Assembly (NCBI GenBank): GCA_041687455.1
Contig: JAWLBY010000011.1
Span: forward strand, 62,001-126,000
Reading direction: 5' to 3'
DNA from: JAWLBY01 sp041687455
GTDB taxonomy: Bacteria; Pseudomonadota; Gammaproteobacteria; Xanthomonadales; Xanthomonadaceae
Length of the DNA stretch: 64,000 bases
Shown piece after piece: positions 27,807 through 36,489 of the stretch; positions within the stretch are counted from its first letter, which is position 1, and every line of letters begins with the position of its first letter. The translations under genes were made by a program, and so were the position numbers. The notes beneath the pieces were generated by a model, which saw nothing but the letters and a program-made list of their open reading frames with translations, did no database searches and was not told where the DNA came from.

Positions 27807-28658
27807 TCAGTTGCAGGGCTCGGCGACCTCGCTCCAGACGATCGGATCCCAGTAGGTCTTGTCGAAGATCTCGTGACGCCGCTCACGGTGGAAGCGCGCC
27901 GCCAGCCGATAGGTCACGCCGGGCTGTACGTCGATCTCGATCTGCTTGTAGTGGTCGCGTGGCAGGCCATGGTTCTTGCGGCGCAGGTCGATACCGGAAA
28001 ACTCGCGCGTGTCGATCAACTCGGCGACGGTCACGACGTGCCGACCGTGGCTCAGTCGGTACGACGGCCCGAACCCCATGCCGCGACCATCGACGTCGAT
28101 CACGATGACCGGATAGATTCGCTCGCTGCGCGGAAACACGTCGAACACGTTGATCCGCCCGCAACTGGAGCCGCCAGAGCCGGCCACGCCCGCGAGCAGC
28201 AGCTCGTAACCGGGCAGCGCCACGGTATCGGCGGCGCCACGCAATTCGAACTCCTGGCCGTCGCGTTCGACGACCAGCACCAGACCGCCGCTGGCCGCCG
28301 CCATTGCCGCGCGCAATGCCTCGGCGCCGCCATCACGTCCGACCGCGACGGCGTTGATCGAGCGCACCCGATCGCCGCGACGTAGCCCGAGCCGCTCGGC
28401 CGCGCCGCCCGGAGTGACGGCCAGCACTTCGGCACCGCGGTCGACCGCGCCGGCCAGATCGAGCACCGCCCCAAGTTCGTGGTGCGCGCGGGCCGGACGG
28501 CTGATCCGGAGTGGACTGCTGCCCGACGACGGCAGCAAGCCGGCGTCGGCCAGCCGCAGCATCGCACCGTCGATCTCGGCCTGCAGCTCGGCCGCCGGAT
28601 CGGCGGCGAACAGCGGCGCGGTCAGCAACAGACTCAGCCACAACAGTTTGCGGGACAT
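27807..28658 (-). CDS. Secreted PDZ-domain protein, third gene of an ECF sigma operon
   Basis: 283 residues. A signal peptide (about 1-19, cleaved near LFAADPA) and a short helical region are followed by a PDZ-like domain at about 75-150. The PDZ-like part is seen in VLAVTPGGAAERLGLRRGDRV and IDVDGRGMG-flanking strands. The C-terminal ~130 residues resemble no family I recognise. They include SCGRINVFDVFPRSERIYPV, an HVVTVAEL strand, and a final PCN that could pair with the earlier Cys. There is no protease triad. It is 32 nt downstream of the membrane protein and sigma factor genes, so it is probably co-transcribed and may help sense an envelope signal. Confidence 0.75.
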   Translation of the reverse strand: MSRKLLWLSLLLTAPLFAADPAAELQAEIDGAMLRLADAGLLPSSGSSPLRISRPARAHHELGAVLDLAGAVDRGAEVLAVTPGGAAERLGLRRGDRVRSINAVAVGRDGGAEALRAAMAAASGGLVLVVERDGQEFELRGAADTVALPGYELLLAGVAGSGGSSCGRINVFDVFPRSERIYPVIVIDVDGRGMGFGPSYRLSHGRHVVTVAELIDTREFSGIDLRRKNHGLPRDHYKQIEIDVQPGVTYRLAARFHRERRHEIFDKTYWDPIVWSEVAEPCN

Positions 28659-28690
28659 CGCAGATTTCTCCAGATCGTGCCTTGGACCGC

Positions 28691-29086
28691 TCACAGGCGG
28701 ACCGGCTGGGCCGCCGCAGCGGCCGGGTGGTCGATTCGTTGCAGCGCGGCGTCACGCGCCAGCCACAGCGTGTCCAGCTTGGCCGGGTCGACACCGCGCG
28801 CGTAGCCGGCCTGCAACTGCCGGTCGAGCGCACGGACTTCGCCCAGTGCGGCCGGGTCGGGTGCCACCGCGGTGAGCGCCGGCTCCGGGTCGATCCGGCC
28901 GATCCCGCCCGGGATCGCGACCAGCAGCGACAGCGAGGCCGCGAGCGCTGCCAACTGCGCCGTCAGCCGGCGTCGGCCCCGCCGCCGATGCCGGGCCAGA
29001 ACGCGGTCACCGAGCGACGGCGGTGGCAGCGCGCCGGGTAGTGCCTGCAGATAGCGCGCGAGTCGCGGATCGAGCGGCTCAGTCAT
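28691..29086 (-). CDS. Single-pass membrane protein, putative anti-sigma factor
   Basis: 131 residues. A short N-terminal cytoplasmic part (DPRLARYLQALPGALPPPSL) and an arginine-rich stretch (RHRRRGRRR) precede one membrane helix at about 42-62. A periplasmic tail of ~65 residues follows. No zinc-binding HXXXCXXC motif is present, so it is not a ZAS-type anti-sigma factor. Its start overlaps the end of the ECF sigma gene by 8 bp, the usual arrangement for sigma/anti-sigma pairs. The regulatory role is inferred from this context. Confidence 0.65.
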   Translation of the reverse strand: MTEPLDPRLARYLQALPGALPPPSLGDRVLARHRRRGRRRLTAQLAALAASLSLLVAIPGGIGRIDPEPALTAVAPDPAALGEVRALDRQLQAGYARGVDPAKLDTLWLARDAALQRIDHPAAAAAQPVRL

Positions 29087-29642
29087 GTCCGGCCTCCTGA
29101 TGGAGCCACTGCTGCAGCCGCGCCCGAGCGCGTGACAGCATGGTCTTGGACCAGCTCTCGGTGTGGCCGAACGCGGCGGCGATCTCGCCGTGCGAGTAAC
29201 CCTCGAGATCATGCAGCACGACCACCGTGCGGGCCGCGTCGCTCAGCCGCTGCAGCAGACCCAGCGCATCGAGCGGCTGCTCGATCCCGGGGCCGGCGGC
29301 GGCCTGTTCCTCGATCAGGTCGCCGGCCAGCCAGCGGCGCTCGCTGCGCAGGCGGTCAATCGCGATGTTCGCGACCACCCGCTTGAGCCAGGCCGCGAAC
29401 GGCGCATCGCCACGGAAGTCGCCGAGCCGGTCGAACGCGCGCAGGAACGCGTCCTGGACGACGTCCTCGGCGCGATCCCGATGACCGGTGATCCGCAGCG
29501 CCAGCGAATACGCCGGGCCGGCGTGCCGCCGGTACAGCGTGGCCAGCGCACCGTTCTCGCCGCGCCGGGCGGCAGCCAGCAGCGACGCCTCGCTCGACGG
29601 ATACGGGCCTTCGACCAGCCTCATCGTGAATACGGTGTCCAT
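29079..29642 (-). CDS. ECF-type RNA polymerase sigma factor
   Basis: 187 residues. Region 2 is seen in LATLYRRHAGPAYSLALRI and DVVQDAFLRAFDRLGDFRG with the DNA-melting/-10 segment FAAWLKRVVANIAIDRLR. Region 4 has YSHGEIAAAFGHTESWSKTML, a helix-turn-helix for the -35 element. Sigma regions 1 and 3 are lacking, as in group 4 (ECF) factors. It heads an operon with a membrane protein and a PDZ protein and is divergent from the diguanylate cyclase at 29759. ATG 29642 was used; ATG 29624 is an in-frame alternative. Confidence 0.9.
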   Translation of the reverse strand: MDTVFTMRLVEGPYPSSEASLLAAARRGENGALATLYRRHAGPAYSLALRITGHRDRAEDVVQDAFLRAFDRLGDFRGDAPFAAWLKRVVANIAIDRLRSERRWLAGDLIEEQAAAGPGIEQPLDALGLLQRLSDAARTVVVLHDLEGYSHGEIAAAFGHTESWSKTMLSRARARLQQWLHQEAGHD

Positions 29643-29758
29643 GACCCATGGGACGTCGCAGCGCGCCGAATCGTCGCAGCGGAAAAAAAGCCGCGACTAC
29701 GTCACACTTGACTTCGGCAGCGATAGGCGATCCGGCGCCGATGCGAGAGACTAGCGCA

Positions 29759-32656
29759 ATGTACCTTCGGCACGTTGGCCGCTTCCTGAGCGGCGTGTTG
29801 TTGCTGCTGTCGCTGGCGGCCGCCAGCGCCGCGCCGGCGATCCACGGCATGCCGCTGCTGCAGCGGTTCTCGCCGGATGACTACCAGGCCGCTGCCGGCA
29901 ACCTCGATGTGCTGGCCGCGCCCGACGGCATGCTCTATGTCGGCAACTCCGAGGGCCTGCTGCGCTTCGACGGCCGCCACTGGGAGCGGCTCGAACTGCC
30001 ACGGCAGTCCGGCGCCCGGGCGCTGGCGCTCGGCTCCGACGGCCGGATCTACGTCGGCGGCTACGACCAGTTCGGCGTGGTCAGCCAGGACGCCACCGGC
30101 GCGATGCGCTACAGCGACCTGCGGCCGGCCTTCGGCCTCGACCCGCAGACCGCCGCGTTCGGAACGGTCTGGACCATCACCCGCGGCGAGCGCGGCGTCT
30201 ACATTCAGACTACCCCGCGGCTGTTCTTCCTCGCCGACGATGGCAACCATCGGCAGTGGCCGAGCAACGAGGACGTCCGCAGCCTGTTCGCGGTCGGCAC
30301 CGAGCTGTACGTGCGGGTCGAGGGCATCGGCCTGACCCGCTTCGTCGATGGCCAGTTCGAGCCGCTGCCGGACGGCGAGCAGTTCGCCAGCCGCCCGCTG
30401 TCGATGCTGTTCGATCACCCGGACGGCCTGCTGCTGGTCAGCGACGACGGTTTCACGCTGGCCACCGCCGATGGCCTGCGCCGGCTGCCCGGCGACGCCG
30501 ACCGGGTATTCGCCGACACGCCGCCGTACACCGGCATCCGCCTGCCCGGCGGTGGCTACGTGTTCGGCACCTACAGCGGCGAGCTGCTGCATTTCGACGC
30601 GGGCCTGCGTTTCATCGGCGCCTACCCGCTCGGCCCGTTCACGGTGTTCGACATCGAAGCCGACCGCGAAGGCGGCCTGTGGGCTGCCACCGAGGGCGAC
30701 CTGCTGCGGCTGCGGGTGCCGGCGCCATGGAGCCAGTTCAACGCCGGCGACGGACTGCTCGGGCAGTTGCTCGACACCGCCTATCACGAGGGTGCGCTGT
30801 GGGTCGCGACCTCGCAGGGCGTCTACCGCAGCCGCAGCCAGCGCGGTCGGGTACGCTTCGAACTGGCCATCGAGACCGCGCTCGAAGCCTACGCGTTGCG
30901 TCCGGTTGCCGACGGCCTGCTGGTCGGCGACCGTGAGGGCGTGCTGCTGCTGCGCAACGGTGCCCCCGGGGCCGAACGGATCGCCGAGCGCGACACCGTG
31001 TTCGATTTCCGGCCGTCGAAGTTCGATCCGCACCGGATCTACGTGCTCGGCGACCAGGCGCTGGCCGCGCTGCAGCGGGTTGGCGATCGCTGGGTCGTCG
31101 AACACGACTGGCCGCTGGACGGCATCAGCATCGCCGAGTTCCACGAGGCATCGGCCAACGAGATCTGGATCAGCGACTACCGCAGCGGCGTGGTCCGCTG
31201 GCTGCTCGACCCGGCGACCGGCGCGATCGTCGAGCGGCGCAGCTTTGGCGCCGCCGACGGGCTGCAGACCGACCCCGAGTACGGCACCGTTGCCAACTTC
31301 CTCGACGGCGACATGTACGTCGTTTCCGGCCAACACGTGTTCCGCAAGCACGGCACCCGCTTCAGTGAAGTGCAGGTCGAGCCGTTCACGCTGGTCGAAC
31401 AGCCGTGGGATCTCGCAATCGAGGAGACCGCGTACGGCACCTACGCCGCGACGACCCGCGAGCTGTGGCGGCGCGCGCCAGGCAGCGACCGCTGGCAGCC
31501 GGTGCAGTTCGGGGCGGCGGTCGCGCGCGGCTACTACCATGTCCATGTCGGCGCCGACGGCATGCTGCGGCTGATCACCTGGAGCGGACTGCTGCAGTTC
31601 GATCCGGACGTGCCGGAATCCGAGCTGCCGCCGCTCGCGGTCGGTCTGCGCAGCCTGCAGCGGCGGCTGCACGACGGCAGTACCGAGCACTTGCCGATCG
31701 CGGCCGCCGACACGCCGGTCGCGCTGCCGGCCGGCGCCTCGCTCGATCTCGATTTCCGGCTGATCAGCATGGAACCGGGCAGCGAGTTCCGCTTCCGGAT
31801 TCCCGGCCTGATCGACCAGTGGTCAGCGTGGGCGGTGCCGAGCAGTCCGTCGCTGACGCTGCGCCATCCCGGCGCCGGCCTGTACACGATCGAGATCGAG
31901 GGCCGCACCCGCGGCGGTCGCCATGCGACGCCGTTTCACCTGCGGATCCAGGCTGCGCCGCCGTGGTGGCAGACCCCGCCGGCGGTGCTGGCGGCGCTGC
32001 TCGCGCTGCTGCTGGCGGTCGGCGGCGTCGCGCAACTGATCGCGCGGATCCGCTATCGGCAGTATCGGGCACTGAATCGGCGGCTGGAACAGAAGATCAC
32101 CGAGCGTACTGCCGAGCTCGAGGCGGCCAACCGCAAGCTGTCCGAGCTGGCCACCGAGGACAGCCTGACCGGGGTCGCCAACCGGCGCGCGCTGGAACAG
32201 GCGCTGTTGCGCGAATGGGAACGCTGCCGCGAGCTGCACCAACCGTTGTCGGTGATCATGCTCGATGTCGACCACTTCAAGCAGTACAACGACGTGCACG
32301 GCCACCTGGCTGGCGACCAGCAACTGGTCCGGGTGGCGCGGATCCTGTCGACCCATGTCCGGCCGGTGCGGGAACTGCTGGCCCGGTTCGGCGGCGAGGA
32401 GTTCGCGCTGGTGTTGCCGGGCATCGCGATCGACGATGCCGTGCAGCGCGCCGAAACGATGCGGCGCAGCTTCGCCGGACCGGACCCCGGCCCGACCATC
32501 AGTCTCGGCGTCGCGACCGTCGAGCCGAGCGCGCGGTTCGTGCCCGACGACCTGGTGCGGGCCGCCGACATGGCGTTGTACGCCGCCAAGCGCGCTGGCC
32601 GCAACCGCGTGATCCGCGCGGCGCCGCTCGGCGAAGCCACCTCCCCGGTTGCCTGA
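29759..32656 (+). CDS. Diguanylate cyclase with periplasmic propeller sensor
   Basis: 965 residues. A signal peptide/anchor (about 1-24) precedes a ~600-residue periplasmic sensor. Its repeating blades (GMLYVGNSEGLLRFD, GRIYVGGYDQFG, GGLWAATEGDLLRL, GALWVATSQGVY) resemble ligand-sensing two-component propellers. A Y_Y_Y-like beta domain (about 640-735), a membrane helix (about 740-765) and a coiled coil lead into a GGDEF domain with DSLTGVANRRALEQ and an intact GGEEF at 878-882. It should make c-di-GMP from GTP in response to a periplasmic ligand. The inhibitory RxxD site is not conserved: PVRE stands in its place. ATG 29741 is an alternative start. Confidence 0.88.
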   Translation: MYLRHVGRFLSGVLLLLSLAAASAAPAIHGMPLLQRFSPDDYQAAAGNLDVLAAPDGMLYVGNSEGLLRFDGRHWERLELPRQSGARALALGSDGRIYVGGYDQFGVVSQDATGAMRYSDLRPAFGLDPQTAAFGTVWTITRGERGVYIQTTPRLFFLADDGNHRQWPSNEDVRSLFAVGTELYVRVEGIGLTRFVDGQFEPLPDGEQFASRPLSMLFDHPDGLLLVSDDGFTLATADGLRRLPGDADRVFADTPPYTGIRLPGGGYVFGTYSGELLHFDAGLRFIGAYPLGPFTVFDIEADREGGLWAATEGDLLRLRVPAPWSQFNAGDGLLGQLLDTAYHEGALWVATSQGVYRSRSQRGRVRFELAIETALEAYALRPVADGLLVGDREGVLLLRNGAPGAERIAERDTVFDFRPSKFDPHRIYVLGDQALAALQRVGDRWVVEHDWPLDGISIAEFHEASANEIWISDYRSGVVRWLLDPATGAIVERRSFGAADGLQTDPEYGTVANFLDGDMYVVSGQHVFRKHGTRFSEVQVEPFTLVEQPWDLAIEETAYGTYAATTRELWRRAPGSDRWQPVQFGAAVARGYYHVHVGADGMLRLITWSGLLQFDPDVPESELPPLAVGLRSLQRRLHDGSTEHLPIAAADTPVALPAGASLDLDFRLISMEPGSEFRFRIPGLIDQWSAWAVPSSPSLTLRHPGAGLYTIEIEGRTRGGRHATPFHLRIQAAPPWWQTPPAVLAALLALLLAVGGVAQLIARIRYRQYRALNRRLEQKITERTAELEAANRKLSELATEDSLTGVANRRALEQALLREWERCRELHQPLSVIMLDVDHFKQYNDVHGHLAGDQQLVRVARILSTHVRPVRELLARFGGEEFALVLPGIAIDDAVQRAETMRRSFAGPDPGPTISLGVATVEPSARFVPDDLVRAADMALYAAKRAGRNRVIRAAPLGEATSPVA

Positions 32657-32684
32657 CGCCGACCGCGGGCCGCCGCCGGAACGA

Positions 32685-33128
32685 TCAGTGCGGCAACTGC
32701 GGCGGCAGGTGCTCGCGGATTTCGCCCGGCGACAGCACGGTCAGATTCTTGTCGATGCTGAGCGTGACGCAATCGCGCAGCGATTTGCCGAGCGACTCGT
32801 TCAGCGCGCCGAGGAAGGCCGGCGGGGCGACCAGCACCAGCTTCTCGAACCGGTGCTCGACCCGGCCGCGCTCGAGCGCTTCGCCGAGATCGTGGGCGAA
32901 ACGCTCGACGCTCTTCTCCTTCGGCTCGACTTCCGGCCCGGTCGCGTGGCGGCCCGGACCGAAGCGATCGAAGCTGCGGGTCGGCCGGTCGCTCTGCAGG
33001 TCACGACCCTTGGCACGGGCGTCCGGGTTGGTCCAGGCCTCGAGTTCCATCAGCCCCTGCTTGTCGCCGAACGCCTCGAACAGCCGTGCCCGGGCCTTGT
33101 CGGCCACCAGTACCCAGAACTTGTCCAT
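32685..33128 (-). CDS. Host attachment family protein
   Basis: 147 residues, the family's usual size. It begins DKFWVLVADKARARLFEA and ends HLPPQLPH. A charged, variable middle section is followed by RFAHDLGEALERGRVEHRFEKLVLVAPPAFLG. This matches the family annotated as required for attachment to host cells; the biochemical role is unknown, and the fold recalls an eRF1-like domain. No signal peptide is seen, so it is probably cytoplasmic despite the name. It is convergent with the diguanylate cyclase, with a 28-nt gap. Confidence 0.8.
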   Translation of the reverse strand: MDKFWVLVADKARARLFEAFGDKQGLMELEAWTNPDARAKGRDLQSDRPTRSFDRFGPGRHATGPEVEPKEKSVERFAHDLGEALERGRVEHRFEKLVLVAPPAFLGALNESLGKSLRDCVTLSIDKNLTVLSPGEIREHLPPQLPH

Positions 33129-33234
33129 GCCGCCTCCAACGCAGGGAACGGTTCGCGGCAGCGCCGCGGCATGGCATCACTGTAGTGCTGCTGGCTGAAG
33201 CCCGGCTGGCGAACAGGCGGTGCGCCAGTGGCTG

Positions 33235-33474
33235 GCCCGGATATTTCATGAGGTCGCGGAGAATCGCCATGGATTTCGCGGGAATCGCTCACTGCGCCGG
33301 AAGAACGCGCGAGGTACAAGCTGGTCCGCCGCGATTCTCCGCTGGCGCGGCCCTCGCTTGTTCTTTGCGGCGATCGCTGCGTTGCTCCTCTCCCAAGTGG
33401 GGCCTGCCACTCGGGGTCGTCGCGCCTTGCGCTCGCCGCAAAGCCCGGCGCGATCACCTCACGAATATCCGGGC
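33235..33474. repeat. 240-bp intergenic element with terminal inverted repeats
   Basis: The ends are imperfect inverted repeats of 19-20 bp: GCCCGGATATTTCATGAGGT on the left, matched with one gap and one mismatch by the right end (33456-33474). A 12-bp inner inverted pair, GCGGAGAATCGC / GCGATTCTCCGC, lies near 33256 and 33330. The element fills most of the 348-bp gap between the host-attachment gene and the next gene. An 86-codon open frame inside has no recognisable product. It looks like a non-autonomous or REP/MITE-like repeat. Confidence 0.55.
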
Positions 33475-33476
33475 TG

Positions 33477-33734
33477 CTAGCGTCGGAGCAGATTCAGCAG
33501 GCCAACCAGCAACACGGCGCCGATGAAGGCCTGCACCGCCAGCCCGGCATAGCCGCCGGCGATCCGGACGCCGATCAGGGTCAGCAGCCATCCGGCCAGG
33601 AACGCACCGGCAATGCCGATCAGCAGATTGCCGAGCAGGCCGAACCCACGCCGCCGCATCAGCAGTGCGGCCAGCCAGCCGGCCGCCGCCCCGACCACGG
33701 TGTAGACGACGATCGTCTCGATGCTTATGACCAT
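33477..33734 (-). CDS. GlsB/YeaQ/YmgE-type small membrane protein
   Basis: 85 residues with three hydrophobic segments and glycine-rich turns: AAAGWLAALLMRRRGFGLLG, NLLIGIAGAFLAGWLLTLIG and AFIGAVLLVGLLNLLRR. This matches the transglycosylase-associated/GlsB stress-response family. Its role is only loosely linked to stress and is not enzymatic as far as is known. The stop lies directly beside the repeat element, and the next gene on the same strand ends 6 nt upstream of its start. Confidence 0.85.
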   Translation of the reverse strand: MVISIETIVVYTVVGAAAGWLAALLMRRRGFGLLGNLLIGIAGAFLAGWLLTLIGVRIAGGYAGLAVQAFIGAVLLVGLLNLLRR

Positions 33735-33740
33735 CGTCGA

Positions 33741-34055
33741 TCAGCGCTCGCTCGGCCGGTCGCCGGCGTCTGCCTGAGGCGCGGCACCTTCGGCGGACCC
33801 GGTGGCCGCAGTCTCCGGCGGTGCCGGCACAGGCGCTTCGTTGCGGCGCCGCTGGATCAGCGCCGCCTGCTCCGGGCCGAGCAATCCGGCCGGGCTCTGC
33901 GAGCGGGTCTGGATCCGCGCTGCGGCCAGGCCGACCGCGCCGGCGATCAGCAGGCCGAGTGCGACCAGCAGGAAGATCGCCGCGACGCCGAGCGACTGGG
34001 TGCGGAATGCGATCGCGAAACTGACCGCCGACAACGCGAAGTACAGCCAGGGCAT
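33741..34055 (-). CDS. Small two-helix membrane protein of unknown function
   Basis: 104 residues from ATG 34055; an in-frame ATG at 34094 would add 13. Two hydrophobic helices (ALSAVSFAIAF and AAIFLLVALGLLIAGAVGLAA) are followed by a cytoplasmic, Gln/Arg- then Pro/Ala/Glu-rich tail (EAPVPAPPETAATGSAEG) that is probably disordered. I recognise no named family. It lies 6 nt upstream of the GlsB-like gene, so the two small membrane proteins are likely co-expressed. Confidence 0.7.
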   Translation of the reverse strand: MPWLYFALSAVSFAIAFRTQSLGVAAIFLLVALGLLIAGAVGLAAARIQTRSQSPAGLLGPEQAALIQRRRNEAPVPAPPETAATGSAEGAAPQADAGDRPSER

Positions 34056-34148
34056 GAAGACGACGCCGATGGGGACCGCGGCCAGTCTAGCCACGCCCGG
34101 CCGCGACGCAAGCCCGCGACGCTCTGCATCGCCCGCGGTGCCGGCCGC

Positions 34149-35576
34149 TCACAGCAGTGGCGACAGCAATCGCGCGCTGGCCTCGCCGAATCGGCGCAGC
34201 GAGCCGATCTGGCGTGGGAAAGTCAGTCGTTGCGACTGGCTGAAGTCCGACTCGAGCTGGTGCTCCAGCAGTGCCGCCGCGCGGCGGTCGTAGAACGCCA
34301 GCCCGACCTCGAAATTGAGTCGGAAACTGCGCTGGTCGAAATTGGCGCTGCCGAGCAGCACGCAGTCGTCGTCGACCAGCAGGGCCTTCGAGTGCAGGAT
34401 CCGCGGCCGGTACTCGTAGATCCGCACGCCGGCCTGCATCAGCTCGTCGTAATAGGAGCGGCCGGCGTAGGTGACGATCCGGCTGTCGCTGATCCGGGTG
34501 ACCAGGATCCGCACTTCGACGCCGCGCATCGCTGCCGCAATCAACGCCGACAGCGCCGCTTCGCTCGGCACGAAGTAGGCGGTCGCCAGCCAGACCCGTT
34601 CGCGGGCGTCCCAGATCGCCTGCAGGTGCGCCTGGTGGATCGTTTCGTACAGTCCGTCCGGCCCGGATGAAATCACCTGCGTCGGCACCGAGCCGGATGC
34701 CATTTCCGGATACAGGTCGGTCTCCGGCAACGGCTGCCGCCGGGTGTAGTGCCAGTCTTCGGCGAACACCGCCTGCAGCCAGCCGACCGCCGGCCCTTCG
34801 ATCCGGACATGCAGATCGTGGAACGAGTTTCGGCCGACCGCGAACTGGACGTCGGAGATGTTGATGCCGCCGGTGAAGCCGATCCGGCCGTCGACGACGA
34901 CGATCTTGCGGTGATTGCGCAGGTTCAGCAGCGGACGCAGCGGCGACAGCCGGAACGGATGGAACCGCGCGAACTCGACGCCGGCTGCCAGCAACGGCCT
35001 AAGGAACCGCCGCGACAGCTTCGGCGAGCCGACCGCGTCGACCAGCAGCCGGACCTGCACGCCGGCGCCGGCACGCTCGATCAGTGCGTCGCGCAGCCGG
35101 GTGCCGATCCGGTCCGGCTCGAAGATGTAGTACTCGACGTGGACGTGATGACGCGCCTCGGCGATCGCGGTCAGGATCGCGTCGAACGCGGCACCGCCGT
35201 CGGCCAGCAGCGACACCGAGCTCGCGCTCGAGATCGGCATGCCGTTGGCGGTCTCGATCAGCCGGCCGAGCCGCTCCTTGCGGCGCGGAAGCGCCGCGCC
35301 GTAGCGGCTGTCGCGTCGCGCGCCGCCGCGATGAAGCTGGCGCAGGCGCATCCGTCGCCGCCGCTGCCGGCGGATCTTCTGCGGGCCGAGGAAGAAATAG
35401 ATCACCAGGCCGAGCACCGGCAGCGCCGCCAGGCTCAGGATCCAGCTCAGCGACGACAACGGCGAGCGCTTCTGCAGGATGATCCAGACCGCCAGCGCGA
35501 CAACGTGCAGCGCCCAGACCGTCGTGACCACGGTGCGGGTCTCGGGCTCGAAGTTCAGCAGGGCCTGCAGGTCCAC
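34149..35576 (-). CDS. cls: Cardiolipin synthase (phospholipase D family)
   Basis: 475 residues. Two N-terminal membrane helices (about 17-35 and 44-65) are followed by a basic stretch and two phospholipase D catalytic motifs: HRKIVVVDGRIGFTGG (His222, Lys224, Asp229) and HSKALLVDDDCVLLGSANFD (first His395). Both are intact. The enzyme condenses two phosphatidylglycerols to cardiolipin and glycerol at the inner membrane. Size and the ClsA-like N-terminal membrane domain favour a ClsA-type enzyme over ClsB/ClsC. Confidence 0.93.
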   Translation of the reverse strand: MDLQALLNFEPETRTVVTTVWALHVVALAVWIILQKRSPLSSLSWILSLAALPVLGLVIYFFLGPQKIRRQRRRRMRLRQLHRGGARRDSRYGAALPRRKERLGRLIETANGMPISSASSVSLLADGGAAFDAILTAIAEARHHVHVEYYIFEPDRIGTRLRDALIERAGAGVQVRLLVDAVGSPKLSRRFLRPLLAAGVEFARFHPFRLSPLRPLLNLRNHRKIVVVDGRIGFTGGINISDVQFAVGRNSFHDLHVRIEGPAVGWLQAVFAEDWHYTRRQPLPETDLYPEMASGSVPTQVISSGPDGLYETIHQAHLQAIWDARERVWLATAYFVPSEAALSALIAAAMRGVEVRILVTRISDSRIVTYAGRSYYDELMQAGVRIYEYRPRILHSKALLVDDDCVLLGSANFDQRSFRLNFEVGLAFYDRRAAALLEHQLESDFSQSQRLTFPRQIGSLRRFGEASARLLSPLL

Positions 35577-35723
35577 GGCGGTATCGGTCGCGAGGCGGCG
35601 CGCCGCAGTATGCCGGGCGCGGCGGCAAGTCGGCAGCGATCATCGCGCAGCCGGTCTGAGCCGGAGCCAACGGACCACGCCGGCGGCCCCGGCCGCCGGG
35701 TCAGCGGGTTGTCACGCCCGCGC

Positions 35724-36428
35724 TCAGGCCGACGGCTTGCCGAACAGCGCCTCGGCGCGCTGGAACAGCACCCAACTGGTCGCGATGTACTTGTCGCCGC
35801 GTTCCGGCCGGTTGCCGCGGTGGGTATGAGTGAACGCGGTTGGAGCGATCAGCAGGCTGCCGGTGGTCGGCCTGATCTTGCGCTGCTGGTAGAAGAACTC
35901 GGTTTCGCCGGCGTCGAAGTCGTCGTTCAGGTACAGCGTCCACAGCAGATGGCGATGCAGCGGTTCGCAGCTCGCATCCTTCGGGTACAGCTCGCAATGC
36001 CAGTACGGGTAGCCGCCTTTGCCGGCCGCATAGTGCTGGATGTTGATCGCGCCCGGCCGGAAGCAGGCCTGCACCAGTCCGGCCAGGAACGCATCGTCGC
36101 CCCGCTCGACGTCGTCCGGCTGCAGCCGGCGCGGCTGGCCGCTGGCCGGATCGCGGATCTGCAGCATCAACGGCGCGATCAGCGCATAGGGGTAGCGGCG
36201 CAGGTACTGCAGCAGGCTGCTGAACACCGCCTGGTTCAACGCCGCTTCGGCTTGTTGCCAGTCCGGCTTGCCGCTGATCGTGATGTCGCGGCTCTTCTTC
36301 AGCTCCGGCATCACGCCGCCGCCGACCCGCCCGGCGCTGGCCTGGCCGCTGGCCTCGAACTGCCGGATCAGCGCGGAGCAGGTGTCGGCGGACAGCGCGC
36401 CGGGAAAGATCTCGATGAAGTCGGACAT
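35724..36428 (-). CDS. 2-oxoglutarate/Fe(II)-dependent oxygenase
   Basis: 234 residues, about the length of single-domain PKHD/prolyl 4-hydroxylase-type enzymes. The likely iron ligands are His144 and Glu146 in YWHCELYP and a distal His (203 or 201) in FTHTHRGNRP, giving an HxE...H triad. Downstream basic residues could hold 2-oxoglutarate. The pair DAGETEFFYQQRKIRPTTGSLL resembles the beta-sheet core of this family. No signal peptide. Substrate unknown. It is 61 nt downstream of fbp on the same strand, which may be chance. Confidence 0.75.
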   Translation of the reverse strand: MSDFIEIFPGALSADTCSALIRQFEASGQASAGRVGGGVMPELKKSRDITISGKPDWQQAEAALNQAVFSSLLQYLRRYPYALIAPLMLQIRDPASGQPRRLQPDDVERGDDAFLAGLVQACFRPGAINIQHYAAGKGGYPYWHCELYPKDASCEPLHRHLLWTLYLNDDFDAGETEFFYQQRKIRPTTGSLLIAPTAFTHTHRGNRPERGDKYIATSWVLFQRAEALFGKPSA

Positions 36429-36489
36429 GGCGGTGCGGAGCTGGAGACAGGCCGCTAGTGTGGCCGATCCGCGCCGCCGCCGCAGGTCG

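Noticed and set aside
33220..33480. 86-codon open frame inside the 33235-33474 element
   Set aside because: No ribosome site and no recognisable product; covers the repeat itself, so treated as non-coding.
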